Origin: UBA1189 sp045660385
GTDB lineage: Bacteria; Bacteroidota; Bacteroidia; Bacteroidales; Bacteroidaceae
Assembly: GCA_045660385.1 (NCBI GenBank)
Contig: JAZRDT010000154.1
Span: forward strand, 1 to 7,670
Direction: 5' to 3'
DNA length: 7,670 nt
Shown here: positions 1 to 6,610 of the stretch, piece by piece
Numbering within the stretch: position 1 is the stretch's first letter
How the letters are laid out: the number at the start of each line of letters is the position of its first letter
Program-made: the position numbers and the translations under genes
The notes under the pieces: generated by a model
Databases searched by the model: none
What the model was told of the DNA's origin: nothing
What the model saw: only the letters and a program-made list of their open reading frames with translations

Positions 1-1
1 G

Positions 2-1246
2 GTGTATAACTGGGCCGACTATATCGACGAGAGCCTGCTCGACGAGTTCGTGATATGGTACAAGGAGCAGACGGGCGAAGAGGTGGAGATCATCTACCAG
101 CTCTTCGACATCAACGAGGTGATGCTCGCCAAGCTCGAGAAGGGCCATGAGGACTTCGACGTGGTATGCCCCTCGGAGTATATCATCGACCGCATGCTGG
201 CCAACGATATGCTGCTGCCCATCAACCGCGACTTCGGCACGACGCCCGACTACACCCGTCTGGTATCGCCCTTCTTCGTTGAACAACTGGCCAAGTTTGA
301 CCAGGATGGCAAGCAAGCCAATGACTATGCCGTGGGTTACATGTGGGGCACCACAGGTATCCTTTACAACCCCAAGTTTGTCACCGACGAGGAGGCCGAC
401 TCATGGGGTATCATTTGGGACGAGCGTTTTAATAGCAAGGTATTGATGAAGGATGCCTACCGCGACATCTATGGTTGCATGATCATGTATGCCCGCTACC
501 AGGAGATACTCGATGGCAAGGTGACACGCCAACAGCTGATGAACGACACTTCGGACGAAGCCATTGACACCGTAGAGGTGCTGCTCAAATCGGCCAAGCA
601 GAACATTGCAGGCTGGGAGGTAGACTTCGGAAAGGAGATGATGACCAAGGAGAAAGCTTACATCAACGTGAGCTGGAGCGGCGATGCCGTATGGGCCATC
701 GAGGAGGCTGCTGCCATAGGCATGGAGCTCCGCTACCACGTTCCACGCGAAGGCTCTAACGTGTGGTTCGACGGATGGGTAATCCCCAAATATGCCGTCA
801 ACACCAAGGCTGCCGCCTACTTCATCAACTTCATGTGTATGCCCGAGAATGCCCTGCGCAACATGGACGAGATTGGTTACGTGAGCGTGGTGGCATCGCC
901 CGAGATACTGGAGGCAAAGATTGACTCTACACTGGAGGAGTACAGCGACCTCACCTACTTCTTTGGCGAGGGTGCCGACAGCGTACCTGTAGACAACATA
1001 CAGTACCCCGACCGCGCCGTCATAGAGCGTGCTGCGCTGATGCGCGATTGTGGCAACCGCACCAAGAGTATGATCGAGATGTGGAGCCGTGTCAAAGGCG
1101 ACAGCCTAGATGCATGGGTATACATCGTCATCGGCATCACCTTCGGTGGCGGCATCGTATGGTACATATACAATAAGGTTCAAGAGCACAAGCGCAACGC
1201 ACGTTACAAAAAGAACAAGAAGAAAAACAACAAGAGCAAGCGATAA
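2..1246 (+). CDS. potD: Spermidine/putrescine-type ABC transporter substrate-binding protein, 5'-truncated
   Basis: Periplasmic binding protein that captures polyamines and delivers them to a PotABC-type importer. The frame is open from the left edge. The visible start YNWADYI matches the beginning of mature E. coli PotD (YNWTEY), so the first GTG is an internal Val codon and the signal peptide, or any fused upstream domain, lies outside the window. PotD features follow in order: a ligand-site Trp at residue 4, an acidic KDAYRD segment at 150-155, SWSGD at 224-228, and WFDGWVIP at 255-262, which matches the FWMDSLAIP ligand-binding segment of PotD. Oddly, the protein does not end where PotD ends. 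After about residue 365 it adds a hydrophobic helix (about 372-390) and a very Lys-rich tail, suggesting a C-terminal inner-membrane anchor. The potABC genes probably lie upstream (inference). Family assignment is firm; exact ligand (spermidine, putrescine or other) is not. Confidence 0.9.
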   Translation: MYNWADYIDESLLDEFVIWYKEQTGEEVEIIYQLFDINEVMLAKLEKGHEDFDVVCPSEYIIDRMLANDMLLPINRDFGTTPDYTRLVSPFFVEQLAKFDQDGKQANDYAVGYMWGTTGILYNPKFVTDEEADSWGIIWDERFNSKVLMKDAYRDIYGCMIMYARYQEILDGKVTRQQLMNDTSDEAIDTVEVLLKSAKQNIAGWEVDFGKEMMTKEKAYINVSWSGDAVWAIEEAAAIGMELRYHVPREGSNVWFDGWVIPKYAVNTKAAAYFINFMCMPENALRNMDEIGYVSVVASPEILEAKIDSTLEEYSDLTYFFGEGADSVPVDNIQYPDRAVIERAALMRDCGNRTKSMIEMWSRVKGDSLDAWVYIVIGITFGGGIVWYIYNKVQEHKRNARYKKNKKKNNKSKR

Positions 1247-1281
1247 TCACCGCTCGTTCGAAACGCTATGGATAAAAAGAA

Positions 1282-1311
1282 GGAGAGTGTGCCCGACCGG
1301 ACACACTCTCC
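1282..1311. terminator. Bidirectional intrinsic terminator between potD and mgtE
   Basis: A perfect 10-bp stem (GGAGAGTGTG at 1282-1291 with CACACTCTCC at 1302-1311) encloses a 10-nt GC-rich loop. On the + strand it is followed by TATTTGTTTC. On the - strand it is followed by TTCTTTTTATC. It lies 35 bp after the potD stop and 24 bp after the mgtE stop, so it can end both converging transcripts. Confidence 0.88.
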
Positions 1312-1335
1312 TATTTGTTTCATATCCTATTTTTG

Positions 1336-2694
1336 CTATGAGAGGCACACCGTGATGCCCATATAGATGAGCATACCGATGATATCGTTTGTAATCGAGA
1401 TAAAGGGGCCCGTAGCAATGGCGGGGTCAATCTTCAACTTCTCCAGTGTCATGGGAACAAAGGTGCCGAACAGCGCAGCAAACATCACTACGCAGAAGAG
1501 TGAGAGACTCACCGAATAGGTTGCGGGCGAACCCATGCCATAGCGCCACCAGTTGTAGCCAAACACGGCAAGCGAGATGATGGCTGCGTTGATGAGCGAA
1601 ACGAGCGACTCCTTCATGATCTGTCGGCCCGTATTGCTGATGTCGAGCGAGTTGTTTGCCAAGCCCTGCACCACGATAGCCGAAGCTTGCGTACCTACGT
1701 TACCACCCGTAGCACCGATAAGGGGGATAAAGAGAGCCATCTCGGGATAGGATGCAAACACTCCATCGAAAAGTCCAAGGATAGCCGAAGTACCCAATCC
1801 GCCCACCATACCGATAAGCAGCCAGGGAAGTCGGGCACGCGTCTGTTTGATGATGCTGTCGTCACTCTCTACATCCTGCGAAAGACCCGAAGCCAACTGG
1901 TAGTCGCGTTCGGCCAATTCGCGCATCTCATCCATCACGTCGTCCACGGTGATTTGTCCCACAAGACGACCGATGCTATCAATAACCGGTACCGACACCA
2001 GGTTATACTTCTCGATGAGCTGCACCACCTCCTCCACGGGAGTATCCACATGGATTGAGATCAAGTCGCGGTCCATCACATGCTTCACCTTCGACACCGA
2101 AGGGTTGGTAATCATCTTCTTCAGAGGGAACACACCCTGCAGACGTTCCTCGTCGTCGACAACATATACATTATATATCTCATCGCGATCTTCGGCCTGC
2201 AAACGCATCTCGCGCAAGCAATCGGGCATGGACCAGTTCTCGTTCACAATGACCATCTCCGTACCCATGATACCACCGGCGGTATCCTCATCATACTTCA
2301 AGAGGTCGACGATATCGCCCGCCTGCTCGATGTCCTCGATGTGTGAGAGAATCTCCTCCTGTTTCTCCTCGTCCATATCACGGATGATGTCAACAGCATC
2401 GTCCGTATCCATGAAGTCGATGAACTTTCGGGCAATGGTCTCCGATGGCACCTCTTCGAGGAGTTCGTTACGCGCATCCTCATCCATCTCGATGAGCACG
2501 TCGGCCGCATCCTCACCTTCGAGCAGATGATAAATGTAGCGTGCATCCTCTATCGACATGTCATCGCACATCTCAGCAATGTCGGCAGGGTGCATCTCGT
2601 CAAGCCTCCGCTTCAGTTCTTCGGCCTGCTTGCTCTCCACGAGCTGTTCAATCAGCTCGATATATTCTCGGGTGAGGATGATAGAATCTTTCAT
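1336..2694 (-). CDS. mgtE: Magnesium transporter MgtE
   Basis: Mg2+-selective channel of the inner membrane, closed by Mg2+ bound to its cytosolic domains. Numbering here is from the ATG at 2694 (452 aa, a normal MgtE length). The acidic helical N domain covers about 1-130. It is followed by the linker motif DEDTAGGIMGTEMV (134-147), two CBS domains (about 150-255), a plug-helix region, and about five membrane helices from residue 290. The pore signature GATGGNVGTQAS is at 327-338, and the Asp in ITNDIIGMLIY (437) matches the conserved TM5 pore aspartate. A TTG three codons upstream (2703) is in frame and would give 455 aa with a 3-nt gap to ksgA. The ATG is preferred because TTG starts are rare and the A-rich AAAGGA sequence precedes the ATG. 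It is the second gene of a ksgA-mgtE operon. No Mg2+ riboswitch is visible ahead of it, as expected for an internal gene. Confidence 0.95.
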   Translation of the reverse strand: MKDSIILTREYIELIEQLVESKQAEELKRRLDEMHPADIAEMCDDMSIEDARYIYHLLEGEDAADVLIEMDEDARNELLEEVPSETIARKFIDFMDTDDAVDIIRDMDEEKQEEILSHIEDIEQAGDIVDLLKYDEDTAGGIMGTEMVIVNENWSMPDCLREMRLQAEDRDEIYNVYVVDDEERLQGVFPLKKMITNPSVSKVKHVMDRDLISIHVDTPVEEVVQLIEKYNLVSVPVIDSIGRLVGQITVDDVMDEMRELAERDYQLASGLSQDVESDDSIIKQTRARLPWLLIGMVGGLGTSAILGLFDGVFASYPEMALFIPLIGATGGNVGTQASAIVVQGLANNSLDISNTGRQIMKESLVSLINAAIISLAVFGYNWWRYGMGSPATYSVSLSLFCVVMFAALFGTFVPMTLEKLKIDPAIATGPFISITNDIIGMLIYMGITVCLS

Positions 2695-2706
2695 TCCTTT
2701 CAAATA

Positions 2707-3507
2707 TTAGTTCTCGTCGGTGCCATTTCCCTTCGCCCTTGCCACCATATTGGTGAGCACGATGAAGTCGGCCACGGAGAGTTGTTCGGGGCGTTTGTTG
2801 AAAATCTCATCGGCCAAAACCGGATGGCCTGCGGGCACCAGCGGTTTGACTGAGTTACGCAGTGTTTTGCGACGTTGGTTGAAAGCAGTCTTCACCACAG
2901 TCTTGAATAGTTTCTCGTCGCATCCCAGGTCAGTAACCTCGTTGCGGCGCATGCTGATGACTGCACTCTTTACCTTGGGTGGCGGGTTAAACACGCCCTC
3001 GTTTACCGTAAACAGATACTCTACATCGTACCATGCCTGCACCAACACGCTCAATATGCCATAGGTCTTGCTACCCGGAGGTGCTGCCAGACGCTGTGCC
3101 ACCTCACGCTGTATCATACCAGTGCAAAGGGGGATGCGCTCCTTGTTGTCAAGCATCTTGAAGAATATCTGACTCGATATATTGTAGGGATAGTTACCTG
3201 TGAGCACAAAGGGAGTTCCTTCGAACAAGCTATCCATGGACATCTTGAGGAAGTCGTCCTCGATGATGTGTCCCTCGAGCTGCGGGAAGTTCTCCTTCAA
3301 GTAGGCCACCGACTCGTAGTCAATCTCCACCACATCAACCGTGCGTTCCTTGGTGATGAGATATTGGGTGAGCACGCCCATACCGGGGCCCACCTCCAGG
3401 ATGGGCAACGAGGGGCACTTGTCTACCGTATCAGCAATAGCCTTCGCTATGGACAGGTCCTTCAAAAAGTGCTGTCCCAGAAACTTTTTTGGCTTTACCT
3501 GTTTCAT
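2707..3507 (-). CDS. rsmA (ksgA): 16S rRNA dimethyladenosine transferase (adenine-1518/1519-N6)
   Basis: Dimethylates two adjacent adenines in the 3'-terminal hairpin of 16S rRNA using S-adenosylmethionine, a late step of 30S assembly; loss gives kasugamycin resistance. The 266-aa length is typical. Visible motifs are the N-terminal KKFLGQHFLKD (7-17), SAM-binding motif I EVGPGMGVLT (38-47), the acidic motif II VEIDYES (60-66), EDDFLK (83-88), catalytic motif IV GNYPYNISS (104-112, the N-x-P-Y form), the conserved PPPKVKSAV (175-183), and FNQRRKTLRNS (209-219) in the C-terminal RNA-binding domain. The ATG at 3507 directly precedes MKQVKPKKFLGQHFL, the usual N-terminus. It is first in the operon with mgtE (3-12 nt gap) and is read from a promoter in the divergent intergenic region. 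Confidence 0.97.
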   Translation of the reverse strand: MKQVKPKKFLGQHFLKDLSIAKAIADTVDKCPSLPILEVGPGMGVLTQYLITKERTVDVVEIDYESVAYLKENFPQLEGHIIEDDFLKMSMDSLFEGTPFVLTGNYPYNISSQIFFKMLDNKERIPLCTGMIQREVAQRLAAPPGSKTYGILSVLVQAWYDVEYLFTVNEGVFNPPPKVKSAVISMRRNEVTDLGCDEKLFKTVVKTAFNQRRKTLRNSVKPLVPAGHPVLADEIFNKRPEQLSVADFIVLTNMVARAKGNGTDEN

Positions 3508-3539
3508 TCCGTTTACAAGAATCTGTGGTTATCAATCTG

Positions 3540-3547
3540 CAAATATA
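3540..3547 (-). promoter_or_regulatory. -7 element of the ksgA-mgtE promoter
   Basis: Read on the - strand this is TATATTTG, an exact match to the Bacteroidota primary-sigma -7 consensus TAnnTTTG. It lies 32 bp before the ksgA ATG, giving a leader of roughly 25-30 nt. The expected -33 TTTG about 19 bp further upstream is poorly conserved (TTCG at about 3567-3570), so this is a half-supported promoter. Confidence 0.6.
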
Positions 3548-3585
3548 ATGGATTTTTTCGGTTAATCGAAAGCTACACGCATTTA

Positions 3586-3598
3586 TTTGCGTCGCAAA
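3586..3598. repeat. 13-bp perfect inverted repeat in the divergent promoter region
   Basis: TTTGCG and CGCAAA flank a single central T. The repeat sits between the two diverging promoters, about 40 bp upstream of the ksgA -7 element and about 100 bp upstream of the -33 of the membrane-protein gene. Its size and place would suit a dimeric regulator, but no regulator gene is nearby and function is not shown. Confidence 0.45.
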
Positions 3599-3697
3599 GG
3601 TGCAGAAAACTGGGTAAAGCATCAGGTACGACGACATACATGGAAGTGAGAACAGAAGCAGGAAAGCTAAATAATCTGAAATTTCCTCGAAAGTGTC

Positions 3698-3727
3698 TTG
3701 TTTTTCAAAATATCATTCCTATCTTTG
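3698..3727 (+). promoter_or_regulatory. Bacteroides-type promoter for the UPF0104 gene
   Basis: A -33 TTG at 3698-3700 is separated by 19 bp from TATCTTTG at 3720-3727, an exact TAnnTTTG -7 element. The spacing is what Bacteroidota sigma-ABfr promoters use. Transcription would begin near 3733, leaving a leader of about 30 nt before the GTG start at 3762. It may also transcribe pepD downstream. Confidence 0.75.
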
Positions 3728-3761
3728 TGCAATACTTTCAGACTGAAACGAAACGAGCGAA

Positions 3762-4754
3762 GTGAAAAAGATTTTATCTAACATACTCAAAGTGGTGCTG
3801 CCGCTACTCATCGCTGGGGGTATATTATATTATATGTATCGCGACTTCGACTTTGCCGAAGCGGGACGCATCTTCCGCACAGAGTTGAACGCATGGTGGT
3901 TATTGGCCACATTGATACCTATCACCCTGAGCCATGTAATACGTGGTTTGCGTTGGCTTATCACCCTGGAGCCGCTGGGCTATCGCCCCAAGACGGCAGA
4001 CAGCATTGATGCCATCTTCATTGCCTATGCATCAAACGTGCTCATCCCCCGTGTGGGCGAGGTGTCGCGCTGCGCCGTACTATCAAAATACGACAATATT
4101 CCCTTTAGCAAATCGTTGGGAACACTCGTAGCCGAGCGATTGGTAGACATGCTGCTGGTACTGGTATTTGTATGCACGGTGTTGCTGACGCAGATGGGAG
4201 TATTTGTCTCCCTGTTTGCCGAGACAGGCACCAACGAGAAGGCTCTCGTAGGCATATTCACCGACCCGAAGAACTACATTATAATTACAGGTATTGCCAT
4301 TGCCATTGCCGCCTTGTGGTTGGTATTGCGTCGCACGGCCTTCTATGGAAAGATCATGAAGCAGTTGCGCAACTTCGTGGACGGACTGCTTTCCCTGCGC
4401 ACCATGCGCCGCAAGGGCTTGTTTGCATTCTATACGGTAGGGATATGGGCATGCTACTTCCTCGAGTTTTACATTGCCTTCTACTGTTTCCCTTTCACTG
4501 CAGGATTAGGCATAGTGAAAGCACTGACCATCTTTGCAGCCATCAGTCTGGCCATCATCATACCCACTCCCAACGGTGCGGGCCCTTGGCACTTTGTGGT
4601 GATTTCGATGATGACGCTCTATGGCGTGTCGCAAACCGGCGCCTCGTCGTTTGCCCTCATCGTACACACATTCCAGACACTGGCCGTCATTCTGCTCGGC
4701 GCCTACGGATGGATTGCCTTGCAGCTACGCCACCGAAAGAAATTGAAAAGTTAA
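3762..4754 (+). CDS. LPG-synthase transmembrane-domain (UPF0104) family membrane protein
   Basis: A 330-aa polytopic inner-membrane protein matching the transmembrane (flippase) half of lysylphosphatidylglycerol synthase MprF. Older annotations call such proteins dolichol-P-glucose synthetase, without good reason. About eight or nine hydrophobic helices are visible, the first at 8-25. Family marks are RGLRW (61-65), the block NVLIPRVGEVSRCAVLSKY (92-110) followed by TLVAERLVDM (121-130), and PTPNGAGPWHF (268-278). The cytosolic tRNA-dependent aminoacyl-transfer domain of full MprF is absent: the protein ends in a basic tail right after the last helix. It therefore cannot make lysyl-lipid alone, and a lipid-translocation role is only an inference from the family. 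The start is GTG followed by Lys-Lys and the first helix; no upstream ATG fits. It diverges from ksgA and lies 71 bp before pepD with no terminator between, so cotranscription is possible. Confidence 0.88.
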   Translation: MKKILSNILKVVLPLLIAGGILYYMYRDFDFAEAGRIFRTELNAWWLLATLIPITLSHVIRGLRWLITLEPLGYRPKTADSIDAIFIAYASNVLIPRVGEVSRCAVLSKYDNIPFSKSLGTLVAERLVDMLLVLVFVCTVLLTQMGVFVSLFAETGTNEKALVGIFTDPKNYIIITGIAIAIAALWLVLRRTAFYGKIMKQLRNFVDGLLSLRTMRRKGLFAFYTVGIWACYFLEFYIAFYCFPFTAGLGIVKALTIFAAISLAIIIPTPNGAGPWHFVVISMMTLYGVSQTGASSFALIVHTFQTLAVILLGAYGWIALQLRHRKKLKS

Positions 4755-4784
4755 AATATAAATTTAAAAAGATGTAGGATTTAG

Positions 4785-4812
4785 AACTCCTAACTCCTAA
4801 TTCCTAACTCCT
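4785..4812. repeat. Four tandem heptamers (AACTCCT, one variant)
   Basis: Units at 4785-4791, 4792-4798 and 4806-4812 read AACTCCT; the third unit (4799-4805) reads AATTCCT. On the other strand the unit is AGGAGTT. The array fills part of the 71-bp gap between the UPF0104 gene and pepD and ends 13 bp before the pepD ATG, so it would lie in the pepD leader. I recall similar runs in other Bacteroidales intergenic regions, but this is from memory and unchecked. Confidence 0.85.
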
Positions 4813-4825
4813 AATAAGAAACACT

Positions 4826-6280
4826 ATGAGTACAATTGCAGAATTAGCTCCCCAGAGCGTGTGGAAACATTTTTATGCGTTGACACAGGTACCTCGTCCC
4901 TCAGGTTACCTTGAACCAGTACAGAAATTCTTGCTCGACTTCGGCAAGAAGATTGGCGTAGAAACCTTCATGGACGAAGCAGGCAACATCATCATGCGCA
5001 AGCCCGCCACCCCCGGCCTGGAAGACCGCAAGGGTATCGTATTGCAGGCCCACATGGATATGGTGCCACAAAAGACAGCCGAAAGCACACATGACTTTGA
5101 AAAAGACCCCATCGACTGCTACGTAGATGGTGACTGGGTGCGCACACGAGGCACCACACTGGGTGCTGATAACGGATTAGGCGTAGCTGCCATCATGGCC
5201 ATCATGGAGGACAACACACTGGAGCACGGCCCCATCGAAGGTCTCATCACTGCTGACGAGGAGACGGGTATGTTCGGTGCTTTTGGACTGAAGCCCGGTA
5301 CCGTAAACGGAAAGGTGCTGCTCAACCTTGACTCTGAGGCAGAAGGCGAACTCTACATCGGTTGCGCTGGAGGTATCGATGTTACAGCCACACTGCAATA
5401 TATGGAAATAGAGCCCGAAGAGGATTACGTAGCCCTGCGTGTTGATCTCAAAGGTTTGCGCGGGGGCCACTCAGGTCTCGAAATCTGTGAGGGTCGTGGC
5501 AATGCCAACAAGCTCATGGGTCGTTTCGTGCGCGAGGCCGTACTTGAGTGCGACGCTCAGCTCGCTCAATGGCATGGCGGCAACATGCGCAATGCCATCC
5601 CCCGCGATGCTTATGTAGTGCTCACCGTACCCGCCGACGCCGTTGCTGAGGTTGAGGATCTTGCAGCACGCTGCCAGGAACTCTTCAATGAGGAATTTGC
5701 CACCATCGAGAGTGACATCACCCTCACCGTAACCCACGTTGAGATGCCCGAGAGCGAGACTCCCGAAGAGATTCGCGACAATCTCATCGACGCCATCCTC
5801 GCTTGTCAAAATGGTGTGATGCGCTATATCCCCACGATTCCTGACACAGTAGAGACATCCAGCAATCTCTCTATCGTAGAGATTGGTGAAGGCAAGGCAC
5901 AATTTAGCCTGCTCGTACGCAGTTCATCGGAGAGCATGAAGATGTATCAGGCCATTTCACTCGAAAGTTGCTTCTCAATGGCAGGTATGCGCGTAGAATT
6001 CAGCGGCAGCTATAGCGGTTGGCAGCCCAATGTAAACTCACAGGTGCTTGCTGCCATGAAGGAAACCTACAAGGAACTCTTCGGTAAGGAACCCGAGGTG
6101 AAGGTTATCCACGCAGGACTTGAATGCGGCATCATTGGCGCAGTAAACGAAGGCATGGACATGATCTCATTCGGCCCCACCCTCATGTCGCCCCACTCAC
6201 CCGATGAGCGCGTACTCATCCCCACTGTGGAGAAGTTCTACGACCTCATCCGCTACGTCATCAAGAAAGGTGTACTATAA
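4826..6280 (+). CDS. pepD: Aminoacyl-histidine dipeptidase (cytosolic M20C dipeptidase)
   Basis: Metal-dependent dipeptidase that splits Xaa-His dipeptides such as carnosine, and other unblocked dipeptides, in the cytosol; it recycles amino acids from peptide uptake and protein turnover. At 484 aa it matches E. coli PepD (485 aa) closely. The two-zinc site is complete: His76 in LQAHMDMV (73-80), bridging Asp115 in TLGADNGLG (111-119), the general-base/ligand Glu pair in ADEETG (143-148, Glu145-Glu146), Asp169 in LLNLDSE (165-171), and His457 in PHSPDE (456-461). The lid/dimerisation domain lies between (about 185-395) and contains LRGGHSGLEI (211-220). No signal peptide is present. The ATG is preceded by A-rich sequence without a Shine-Dalgarno, normal for Bacteroidota. 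It is probably read through from the upstream membrane-protein gene; no good promoter is visible in the 71-bp gap. A strong terminator follows 28 bp after the stop. Confidence 0.96.
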   Translation: MSTIAELAPQSVWKHFYALTQVPRPSGYLEPVQKFLLDFGKKIGVETFMDEAGNIIMRKPATPGLEDRKGIVLQAHMDMVPQKTAESTHDFEKDPIDCYVDGDWVRTRGTTLGADNGLGVAAIMAIMEDNTLEHGPIEGLITADEETGMFGAFGLKPGTVNGKVLLNLDSEAEGELYIGCAGGIDVTATLQYMEIEPEEDYVALRVDLKGLRGGHSGLEICEGRGNANKLMGRFVREAVLECDAQLAQWHGGNMRNAIPRDAYVVLTVPADAVAEVEDLAARCQELFNEEFATIESDITLTVTHVEMPESETPEEIRDNLIDAILACQNGVMRYIPTIPDTVETSSNLSIVEIGEGKAQFSLLVRSSSESMKMYQAISLESCFSMAGMRVEFSGSYSGWQPNVNSQVLAAMKETYKELFGKEPEVKVIHAGLECGIIGAVNEGMDMISFGPTLMSPHSPDERVLIPTVEKFYDLIRYVIKKGVL

Positions 6281-6307
6281 TCTGACACGAATGACAGCCC
6301 AATAAAC

Positions 6308-6341
6308 AGTCCCCCAATTCCCGTTGGAGTTGGGGGACTTT
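6308..6341 (+). terminator. Intrinsic terminator of pepD
   Basis: AGTCCCCCAA (6308-6317) pairs perfectly with TTGGGGGACT (6330-6339). The stem extends inward through a U-G wobble and three more pairs to a CGTT tetraloop at 6322-6325, giving 14 pairs. Only a short T-run follows (ACTTTCC), so the stem, not the U-tract, is the strong element. Confidence 0.85.
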
Positions 6342-6487
6342 CCATGTACATACGACAAACACCAGCGACTGCCATACAAATGTGACAATCTCCTGCAAAT
6401 TCGAATACAGGTATCACACTATGACTTTTTTGTTGGGAGTAACCGAATTTTGTGCCCGTTTTCTGTGCATATATTAAAAGAATGTCT
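6342..6487. other. Non-coding spacer between the pepD terminator and the gapA leader promoter
   Basis: I see no gene with recognisable protein character here. An open frame crossing it begins inside the pepD terminator hairpin and encodes nothing familiar. The only structure noticed is an imperfect nested inverted repeat: TGTGA at 6381-6385 with TCACA at 6414-6418, then CCTG at 6392-6395 with CAGG at 6408-6411, around the palindrome ATTCGAAT at 6399-6406. Confidence 0.6.
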
Positions 6488-6495
6488 TAAATTTG
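6488..6495 (+). promoter_or_regulatory. -7 element upstream of the small lipopeptide frame and gapA
   Basis: TAAATTTG is an exact TAnnTTTG match. A -33 TTG at the correct distance is not evident; the nearest candidates around 6459-6468 are poor. Transcription would start near 6500, giving a leader of about 20 nt to the small frame at 6521 and about 185 nt to gapA. No better promoter is visible nearer gapA, so this is the best candidate for gapA itself. Confidence 0.5.
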
Positions 6496-6520
6496 CAGAA
6501 AAATAATAAAAAGGCGAACT

Positions 6521-6610
6521 ATGAACTCACGCTACTACAGACTGCTCTACATCGCACTTGCCCTACTTATGGTGGCTTGTAGCACCGCTGAGCGTTGCAA
6601 TTGCGGATGA
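6521..6610 (+). CDS. Possible 29-aa cysteine-rich lipopeptide (hypothetical) upstream of gapA
   Basis: A 29-codon frame from ATG to TGA, too short for ordinary gene finders. It has the layout of a lipoprotein signal: short N-region with Arg (MNSRYYR), hydrophobic core (LLYIALALLMV), and lipobox-like MVAC with the Cys at residue 20. Cleavage there would leave a lipidated decapeptide, CSTAERCNCG, with three cysteines including a C-x-C near the end. The frame starts about 25 bp after a TAAATTTG promoter element, follows A-rich leader sequence (AAAAAGGCGAACT), and stops 76 bp before gapA. I do not recognise the peptide. Alternatives are a leader peptide whose translation affects gapA, a remnant of a longer lipoprotein gene cut by the early TGA, or chance. 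Signal-peptide character is clearly visible; function is unknown. Confidence 0.5.
   Translation: MNSRYYRLLYIALALLMVACSTAERCNCG

Noticed and set aside
2..4. GTG at the left edge as the true potD start.
   Set aside because: Comparison with PotD places this codon just after the signal-peptide region, so an in-frame N-terminal part is missing and the frame is truncated by the window.
2695..2703. AAAGGA as a Shine-Dalgarno sequence for mgtE.
   Set aside because: It lies directly against the ATG, too close to act as one, and Bacteroidota genes generally do not rely on Shine-Dalgarno pairing.
3268..3765. A 165-codon + strand frame spanning the start of ksgA and the divergent promoter region.
   Set aside because: It is antisense to the conserved N-terminal SAM-binding part of ksgA and crosses both promoters; the ksgA strand has all the family motifs.
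4743..4766. Possible separate pepD promoter (TTG at 4743-4745 with TAAATTTA at 4759-4766).
   Set aside because: The spacing is only 13 bp rather than about 19-21, and the -7 lacks the final G; AT-rich sequence produces such matches easily.
4785..4812. On the - strand the heptamers (TTAGGAG-like) resemble a telomeric or CRISPR-like repeat.
   Set aside because: Only four units, no spacers, and located in an ordinary bacterial intergenic gap; a simple tandem repeat explains it.
5471..5902. A 143-codon - strand frame inside pepD.
   Set aside because: It is antisense to the conserved pepD reading frame and shows no motif of its own.
6324..6506. A 60-codon open frame on the + strand.
   Set aside because: It begins inside the pepD terminator hairpin with a non-ATG start, runs across the putative -7 element, and its product has no recognisable protein character.
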